A stretch of 64,000 bases of DNA from assembly GCA_022747635.1 (NCBI GenBank), contig JAKTNV010000008.1, positions 2,211,001-2,275,000 on the forward strand, written 5' to 3'. Shown piece after piece: positions 55,863 to 64,000 of this stretch. Every line of letters begins with the position of its first letter. Position 1 is the stretch's first letter. The position numbers and the translations under genes are program-made. Source of the stretch: Hetaerina americana (taxonomy: Eukaryota > Arthropoda > Insecta > Odonata > Calopterygidae). The notes under the pieces were generated by a model, which searched no databases, was not told the origin of the DNA, and saw only the letters and a program-made list of their open reading frames with translations.

Positions 55863-58814
55863 AATTGCAGCCCAAAATACGAGTGTTTTTGTGTGTAAAG
55901 AGCGACCTCGTTGAGAGCAGCATGCGACGGAAGATCTGAGGGATCATATCACTTCTCGGTTATGTTTTTTTTACAAATTTAATATTGTAAAAATATTCCT
56001 GATAAATGTCATCCCTCCCTTGACGTGAAAATATATCGGCAAATATGTAAAGAAGATGACGCCTAGTGTAAAATTTGGTTTGAAATACCTCTAGCGCAAT
56101 CCTTTTAAAAAGAAAGTTTCAGTTAAACATTTGTCTTCAAGTGTTTTTAGATAAAAGGAAGTGTAATTGAATCTCGAGCTGTAAATCCTGTGTTTGATCA
56201 TTGTTTGATGAAACTCAGCCCCGAAGATGAAAAGTACTCCACTTTCCCTCATCCTCGCTACTTTGCCCCTTCATTGGCGTTTCATCGCATTTGTAGCTCC
56301 CCCGAGGCATTTCTTCGTCTCAGTCGCTCTCTCTCTTCCATAGCTCGTCCATGCCGTACCCTGAAGTTTCCCTGCATTTTCCTCGCTCACCAAATTCTCA
56401 ATTCGTTCTTTCCCCGTGATTATGAAATCGGACGTCTTCTAACGTAGCGCCTCCGTCGGAGATAGAAAAACGCGATTCCAACACTTTGCTCAGTAGGTCC
56501 ACCAGGACATTCAGGGAGTAGAACATTGATTGGCTTTGTTTGTTCAAGTTATCGGTATTTTAATTCATATTGAGTTGATTCGATTTTCGCCGTTTCGCAT
56601 CTTTTTCCTTGAGAGTAGCAGGGCGTCGTGATTTTGCTTGTGGGTGCGGCGGTTCTGCAATTAACTAACTGACGTGTCGTCTCCGCTCATGGAAGCCGCG
56701 TGCCTGTGGTCTCCCCCCCCCTCCCACCTTCGGAGGGGGAGAGGGGAAAGGGGGAAGGGTGGGGGGGTGGCAGCGGTGCTCGACCTCTCCCGTCTCCGCA
56801 TCGCCGCCATTTCTGCGATTCGTATTGTTTCGAGTAACGGAGTCACAGATCCTCCATCCCCTCCCCCTCTTTTCTTCCCCCCCCCCCGATATTCTCACTC
56901 CAAGGGGGGGAATATCCCACCCGCGGCCACTCCCTTCCCAGAGATTCGCGCGAAGTGGTAATCGAATCTGCTGAACGCCTCGGTAGAGTATGCACGGGAG
57001 TTCAGACGAACAGGAAATAAGGTCAGAGATGTCTCGAGTCGCAATAAGGAAGGTGTTGTCCGTCAATTTATTTCCCATCATGCCTTAGTGATCGAGCATT
57101 GAACGAAGGATTGACAAAGTCCTGGGGCTCATGCGAGTAATTCGTAAACATTTAACAACCGACTTCTGCATACTATATACTCTGTCTCTCTGCCGTGTTT
57201 TAATGCACTTACATTTCACGAGATGTGTGTGCGTTACCCATTTCACAACAGCGCACGTATGTTCTGCCATCGGATCCGAGCTTTTTTTTTGTCGGTGTAA
57301 CCGCAAAATATTCGCAAACGATTCAGTACTTTGTGTCGTATGCAAATATTAGCGAGTGTTTCAATAATCCGCGGCGGCATTCAATACCGCGTCGAGCCGT
57401 CTCTGAAAGTGGTGTGCGTTCGCTCGCTGCAGTGCACTTTGTTGTGGTAATTTGGCTCGCACGTAATTCCAACTAGGGTGTACTTTGACTCCTCTTTTTA
57501 GATATATTAATTGGGAGCTGGGTTTGATAACTTTGTACTTGGGAGTACGGTTGGCATTTCGTAATTCATAACTTTAACGGATAAAGCGCCAAGTTGTGCT
57601 CGGTCACCAATCGGTGGTGAATTAAATGTTTAGGGATCAGTTAGTCCTCGCACGCGGAATTTCTCTCAGTGTCCTTGTGAAGTGTGGTCCAGATGTAAGA
57701 TCTTGCTTTGTGGTTATTGATTCCTAATTCGTGAAATAATCGCGATGTCTTCTCAATCATTTGCTGGTCGTCGACGAAGCACTACTTTCGCTTCACTGGA
57801 TGACTTTGATGAGAAGGTGATCACTTTCAGTTGATTTCACTTCGCAAAGGAATTCCAAAAGCAAGTGGAATATAATATTTTGAAATGGAGCGTATACGTT
57901 TAAGCACAAGAGTGGAACGAATTTTAAACTTGTAGTGCAGTTTTAATTCTCTGTGAGAAAGAGTTTCCCGTTGTCAAGTGAGCCCAGGCATTACGTGTTC
58001 CTACCTTAATGACGGATGTTGGAAGTAGGGCGCGATGGGTCCTCGGTGAGGGGGCCCTTAGCACTCCGTACTCTTTAATGGTCTCTACCTCACTAATTGG
58101 AATACAGCGGTAACTTTTGCCGCGGAAGAATTTCAGATATATGCGAAAGGAGATCGCCTTCCTGCGGGGATTTGAGCCGAAGGCCTTTCTTTATCCTCTT
58201 TTATGTTTGATTCCCAAACTCCCATAGGTTTTCCCCATAAGCGAGACCCAAATGTTCCAAGGAAAAACTTTGTGAAGTTGTCGGTCTGGTCACCTCATCT
58301 CGTTCGGTCGTACCCTGCAAGCATCAGCGTGAGAATGATTCGCGAATCGATCGCTGCCATCCGGGGAATCCTTCCTTCCTTTCTTTTTAGCCTTCCGTTG
58401 TTTACCTACCCCCGCCGCCAGCTGATCGAACATTCACCCAACCCACCGCTCATTTCTTGTGTTCATACGCTCCCCAATATGTGAATCCTTATCCTATATT
58501 GGGAGCTTACCCAACTCCCTTATCAGTGTTAAACCTTTTAGTTCGACCGAATTCAAAATGACACTCTCCGATTTAAAACAAAGATTCCCAGCCAACATTT
58601 ACTCGCCTATTTGAGAACAAAGTTTCCTAATCGGCTTTCTAGTGTTTGAAGGCTGTGAATATATCCGACGTGAATACTTCGCCTTACGTTTTAGACTCGT
58701 TCGCCGAATTTTGCCTATTCACCTGAAAATCCTCTTTTGTCTTGAATTAATATCTTTTGTTCACTGTGTAAATCGGATATTTTTATCCTTTTCGTTTGAT
58801 CTGATTCATAGATT
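55863..58814. other. No gene recognised; GC-rich stretch at 56,690-56,960
   Basis: Frames around 56,660-57,081 overlap on both strands in poly-C/G DNA. The remainder is anonymous. Confidence 0.5.
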
Positions 58815-59015
58815 CGCCGGCCCCGGTGGGGGTGGGACAACGTCCTCACCTGCTAACCCAGAGGTCGCGGGTTCGATTCCCTCCTTTGTAGATTTTCCGT
58901 CTTCTAGGGCTTGGTTGTATATGTTTGGCCTTTTCAATATCCTGTCTAAGGGTTACGTGGAAGAAGGGACTATTAGTCTCAATCTCTCCCAATTAAGTCG
59001 ATAAATGAATAAATA
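58815..59015 (+). mobile_element. SINE-2 copy (tRNA-headed)
   Basis: CCGGCCCCGGTGG, ACAACGTCCTCACCTGCTAA and the B box GGGTTCGATTCCCTCC form the tRNA-like head. A GATTTTCCGTCTTCTAGGGC block follows and the end is ATAAATGAATAAATA. It matches the minus-strand copy at 5,330-5,490. Confidence 0.7.
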
Positions 59016-62000
59016 TATCTATTCTTCATTTCGTGTATGTTCTTGTTTTCGAAGTTTAGTGCCGTTTCAGTATATCGCTGGGCTGCGCTCACGGCCGGCC
59101 GGCCCACGTGATTACTGGACATCTTCAAAATGGTCGATGTTTGATTTTTTAATTGTGCGCGAATCGAGAAGTGACAGTAGACTTCAGTGTGCTAACGAGA
59201 TCACGCCTCCTCCCCCTCCGCTCTCGATGTGTGCGTGAGAGATGGTTTGGTTCCCTTCTTTCGTATTCACTTAATGTGAAAAGGAAAATGATACGAATAC
59301 GGGAATAAGCGCGGTCAATGTGTGTACTTCGGGAGGGAAGGGCACTGAGGTGTTGCAAGATGACGGCACCATGCACCAAGTGAAAATTAACCCTCTCTCT
59401 TCTCCCGTCAGTCAGGATGCTCCACCAAACTTAACTTCGCAAGCAGTTCTAAATGGACCGCAAGCATAGGCGATTAGCAAAATGACCCACCGCCTTCAGT
59501 TTTCTATGAAGTTGTTGTTATTATCAAATAAATGTCGAATGCCAGTATTTTTTCAATACTTCAGCTGGACCAGAAGGCTGTGAATAACCTCAGCTATTAT
59601 TCCACCGAAGTGAAGAACCTGCGCCCGCGTGTTAATTACGGAGGAAGGGAAAAAGGCCGTCGGTGGCGCCACCTGCTCTCTGATCCTCGAAAACATTCGT
59701 TGACTCGTCAACGATTTCCGGGAAAAGTTATGGGCGGGCCTCCTCGTCTCGGGATTAATTCACGGAAAAATACGAATGGCGGATTTCGTTTCTCGGGAAG
59801 AACAGGTGGAAGTCCCCATTGTCTTATTTCTTTTTCCAGTGGGTTTCTTCGCGTGAAGTGATATTCATTTGTTGCGGGCGTTCGTTCCCTTTTGGTCATG
59901 TTCGAAGTTCCATCGGCGTCGGCGTGCTCCAAAGGCTTCGTTTTCCTCAAAATTCACATTCATTCCAATCCCGCCGACCGACACGTCAATGGGTGTGCAG
60001 ATGTGGTCTCCCCTCCCTTCCTCGCCCCCCCCCCTCTCTCTATAATTCCCCTCGCAACAGTGCTGCCGCGGATTCGACTTTCGTAATCGCCTCAAGGAGA
60101 TCTTCCTCTTAGTTTTTTATTGTTTGAGGTTCACTTTTTCAAGAAGTAAAATGCAGAAATTAATCGCTTCCCCTCTCCCAGTGCCATCTTAGCCTTAGCT
60201 ATGTCGGACTCAATCCACGCCCTTCGTGTTGTCTCTCCGCGTGTCCCTCCGTCAGAAGCGCTCTAAAAGCCATCAAACGTTTACTGAGGCGGCAGCGGCG
60301 GCAGGCCTTGGGGCCGCCAGTCAGCACAACGGGAGGGAGGGTGGGTACTCGATGCTAGCGGGAGAGAGAACAAGGTCCTGCCATCTGTCGGGAAACTGGA
60401 TGCTCACGCGTGCTTCTTCCAAGGTGTGTGTATATTTCGATTCGAACCGTTTGTTTTTCCCTCGGCCAAGCTTACGTTCTCTTTCGATCTTTCTTCGAGT
60501 ATCATCATTTTGTTACACATCAAATGACGGTGATAGGATCTGTATTGGCTGGTGTAATTTATATCACTACGAAACACCGCGACTTTCTTCTTGCATTTAA
60601 ATTACAACGCTATTATTGAGTTTGGCTCACTCCCTGAAAATGACCTCCGTCGTCAAAGCACCCAAAAACAAACTAAATTACTACTAATGCTAATACGAAT
60701 ATTACTACTGAATGAAGGCTTCGCTAGCCAGGGGTCGTCCAATTGAATTCAAGTGGAATATAATGTTAAAATATGATCCAAAGAGGATTAGGTCTTCTGG
60801 ATAATCTCGCCTTGTTAAGATAATTAGAAGATATTCAACGAATGGAAAGGTCTTCTATCACTTGAAGTCAAGGAGTTGTGTTAGACAGTATTTTTTTAAA
60901 AATACGTTTTTGAAAGCCCATTATTACTTCTCCGAATAAATCTATCGACATAAGCAGCGCGGTGTGTGTGTTCGATCTCTTTCTGTCGAAGAGCGACTTC
61001 CGTGGTGATTGCGAGAACTAATTTCGAGTGGAACCGCTCCGAATCGGTGTCTGTGCCGCGTAGTGGTATTAGAAAACGCCGCTGTGGAGCCACTGTACGA
61101 CCGTGTCACCTGGGTTCCCGTCTTCATATGAGGCTATTAAGAGGCGAAACACCATCTAGTGGCGACTGAAAGAAACGGCAATCCACGCACGCCGTCTACT
61201 TCAACGTTTCGATTGAAGCAATCCACCTCCCCCACATCGCGCAGATTCCTCGAGCATTCGCGGCCGATCTATGTTGCGATCAGATGACGAAGATTCATGC
61301 TGGAACGTGGATCGAAAGTTGAAATGCAAGTTTGTTTACAGTTGCTGCAGCAGCAGCTTTTCCCTTCAGTTTCGCGAAAGTTACATTGAAATTGTCGCAT
61401 CGTAAGGATTAATATTTCAATACATTAATTATTATTCTCCCGAATTCAATTCAGACGATACTTTGGTGTCGATTTCGCCATAATCCTTCTCGGTTAAGTT
61501 AAGAATTCGGACCTCGGTATGACCCCGATCATTCAAATATTTACCATCTCGTGGATTACAAGGTATTCTTTCATTTCTATGTAAGTGTGTAGCCAGATAC
61601 TAGAAACACTTGGTATTTTGAAGGTAGTTAAAAGAATTCCCTAAATATGATGGGAAAATGAAATATTCTAAAATGTAGTGTCTTAATGTAAGTCATGAAG
61701 AGGTTTTCGATGCATTGTGGGTTTTTCGAAAGTGTTGTGATGCGCAACTCACAGCGGAGAGCTAAGTTACCCGGTACCGAACGAAAAGTAATCCTTTTCT
61801 GGAGGAGCAAGGGAAGGGTACTTGTGAGTTAGAGTAAGAGGAACGTGACGTCACACGATAGGAGCGATTGTGCGGTGCCCTCTTCCCCGGTCGCCTCAGA
61901 CTCAATCGCTCAGCCTCGAAGCTCCATCTGACGGGGTGGCCGAAAATTACATCAGGATGATCAGATTAATGGCATTGATGCATTCGTTATTTTTAGTACC

Positions 62001-62678
62001 CTGCTGGCCACCGCTAGGGTGCATTGCTGTTGTGGTATCTCGCGGCCAAAGGAAACGGAACAGCCCTAGTTGGACAGACGTGTTAGCGTGCGGTTGGTTT
62101 GCAGACTCATCGCACGGATGGTGACGCCGTGCCCGAGCCTCCGTTCAGCAGCCTCTCAATGCATTGCGCCAGTTGGCCATGCCACTTGCCAGGATAGAGA
62201 TTCGACAGGGAGGGCGTTCAAGCATCACCGTTTTATTGGTGACCATACGGAATAAATCATTAGTTGGTATTTTTCGCCGAGCGGTGTGAGATCACGTAAT
62301 CCCATGTATGATCCCCTGGTATTATGATCGAGGGATCTCGCCAGTTTAAAAAGAATGAACACTTATGTTCCCGGATCGAGGTGAAAATGGGTTCTCTTTG
62401 CGCCATCCTGGCATCCCTTCCGTTTGATCTGTAGTGGATCGTGCGAAATGATATCACCGTCGCTATGTGCTACCAATCGTTAATTATCATGAAAACGATA
62501 CTTTCAACTCAGTGCATTCAACTTATCATTCATTATCCATCTTGAAATTTCCCTCGACATCGTCCTGTCGCCAGGATTTCCTAGGAGAGGGTAAATATAT
62601 ACCCATCATCTAGATACATATCATACGAATCAATCGTTCCTTTATTTTCTTCGGTCCCAAGTGTGGTTTGGTGCTATC
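59016..62678. other. No gene or mobile element recognised
   Basis: Short overlapping frames only, the longest 124 aa at 60,226-60,600 (+), with an Ala-rich run and no known domain. A TGACGTCA site lies at 61,846-61,853 and a CAG/CTG-like triplet run near 61,345-61,357. Confidence 0.5.
61846..61853. promoter_or_regulatory. CRE palindrome TGACGTCA
   Basis: Exact CREB/ATF-type 8-mer without further promoter features. Confidence 0.2.
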
Positions 62679-62690
62679 CTCCATTAGTCC

Positions 62691-62985
62691 ATGAGGGGAT
62701 CGGGATGGTGTGGTGGCCAACGTACAGGCTTCCCACCGAGAGGGCCCGGGGTCAAATCCCGAAGGCAAGTATTTTTCAGTGGTATCTCGATTACTGCGTG
62801 AGGTGCTTCGTGGAGGGCACTCTTGAGTGAGTACGCTGTCCGTCGGATGGGACGTTAAGCTGCGGACCCCTTGGCGCCTCCCGACAATGCCGACGCCGGG
62901 ATTCTCTCCACCCTTCAACCTCTCCGGCCCCTGCCTAATGGCGCCAATGACCTCAGCTGTCGGTCGCCTCCCCTAAAATGCCAAG
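62691..62985 (+). mobile_element. SINE-1, full-length copy with target-site duplication
   Basis: The head GGGATCGGGATGGTGTGGTG and a degraded B box GGGGTCAAATCCCG are followed by the central block (GTACGCTGTCCGTCGGATGG then GACGTTAA) and the 3' block CTCAGCTGTCGGTCGCC. The CTA tail has decayed to AAAATGCC. CTCCATTA at 62,679-62,686 recurs at 62,986-62,993, and the match extends to 11 of 12 bases. Confidence 0.9.
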
Positions 62986-62997
62986 CTCCATTATTCC

Positions 62998-64000
62998 GTA
63001 CTCGGCGATAATTTCCTCGATAGTTCGACCGTCCTCTGCCCCCTTCCTCATTTCAATGCATACCTAAATAGTCCTCGTGCCCCCTGAGCTCTGAGCCCCT
63101 AAAAACCATGTGCATTGGGTGTGCAGTCACCTGAGCCCTCGAATCCATAAGCCTTAGCAGCTCTCTTTACTCTCCACAACAGTCGCTGTCATCTGCAAAT
63201 TTTCATTCGAGCCAAAGGACAAAATGCAATCGATTGCATCCGGGATTTTACTTCCGTTGTTCCTGGATTCACTTTCCATAGTTGAACTCGCAGTTGTGAA
63301 TTTCCGAATGGTACTGGTTGTTTCGGCGAGCGACCCTCTCCTTCCCCTCTCTGCCATTACACAGGGATGGCAGTCGACATTTGGAGCGAAGTTTCTAGTC
63401 TTGAGGAATATTTCGCGCCGGGAATTGATCGTGAGGCCGCTGGAGAGGAACGAACTACGCCTTTCGCGTAAGGAGCGCTTTGTTATTATCCGTCAATTTC
63501 GCCTCCCTCCCCACCTTCCACCTTGCCCCAACCACTTCCCCCACCCTTCTTTTCTTCTACTCGAGCGAAGAATCCATCTTCCTGCATCCTCCGCCACCTG
63601 CAGTGGAGGCGCTGGCGGCATCGAGAGTGACGTTTTAACCGCCTAAGAGCGTTTTTTTTATTTCGTCATTGTGCAGTTATATTAGATTAGTTATATTAGA
63701 TAGTTACCGGGCGCATTTGTTCATTTTCAAATTCTGTTTGAATTTCGTGATCCTAATGAGATGTTGAAAAACTTCTGCGCTTCTGAGTTGACCGCCGGGT
63801 CGTGTGTTGTTGATGTGAACACAAAACGGAGGCGAAGTGCTTGCTCAAGCCTTCCAACTGCCAACTTAGTGTCTTGTACTTTTTCGGAAGAATTGGTATC
63901 TTTCCGGAATCTTGAAATGACCTGGTTCGAGGGAAAGAAAAACGTATTAACTCGAACGAGCCCATTCGTAGCAAATCGCTGTGTGACAATGCGGTTATTA
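62998..64000. other. No gene recognised
   Basis: The frame at 63,224-63,646 (+, 140 aa) has no domain I can name. The last 350 bases are AT-rich. Confidence 0.45.

Overview
The window looks like animal nuclear DNA, most likely from an arthropod with a large, repeat-rich genome. There are no operons, no compact run of genes, no rRNA and no CRISPR array. CpG is not depleted, which argues against a vertebrate. The recognisable content is mobile-element debris of types common in arthropods: mariner elements, several non-LTR (LINE) families ending in short 3' repeats, and tRNA-headed SINEs. I cannot name the species. No host gene is identified with confidence; the window is best read as intergenic or long-intron DNA.

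Layout. 1-5.3 kb holds 3' ends of one LINE family (LINE-C; the 2.7-3.2 kb copy carries a three-fold 56-bp tandem repeat) and a GC-rich island with two CRE palindromes. 5.3-18.4 kb is mostly anonymous sequence with GC-rich islands, two tRNA-like SINE pieces and a LINE-B fragment at 10 kb. 18.4-20.3 kb has a perfect 41-bp-arm palindrome between (TA)n tracts, a LINE-B tail and a SINE. 23-27.5 kb has a LINE-A tail, a mariner 3' end and a possible small TATA-driven ORF. 30-34.7 kb is a cluster of SINE-1 and LINE-B copies; several SINE-1 copies still show target-site duplications, and one interrupts a signal-peptide-like ORF. 34.8-35.3 kb is a large (TA)n block with an approximately 28-bp higher-order period. 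36-46 kb has scattered LINE-A, LINE-B, LINE-C, SINE and mariner fragments between GC-rich islands. 47.7-50.3 kb is a nest of three LINE fragments beside a nearly complete mariner. 51-64 kb repeats the pattern: LINE-A, mariner, LINE-B and SINE pieces in anonymous DNA.

How the parts relate. The only near-complete protein gene is the mariner transposase at 49,199-50,165. It has a complete DD34D triad but is broken by a seven-A run and has lost its usual C-terminus where an unusually long right inverted repeat begins. SINE-1 copies have tRNA-like Pol III heads, a conserved central block, CTA-repeat tails and target-site duplications, so they must have been moved by a LINE reverse transcriptase in trans. 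LINE-B, the most abundant LINE here, is one candidate, but no shared 3' tail proves it. I found no evidence for a new defence, metabolic or regulatory gene system. The more unusual observations are structural: the long-TIR mariner, the perfect palindrome, the TA higher-order repeat, the 56-bp triplication and the SINE interruption of an ORF.
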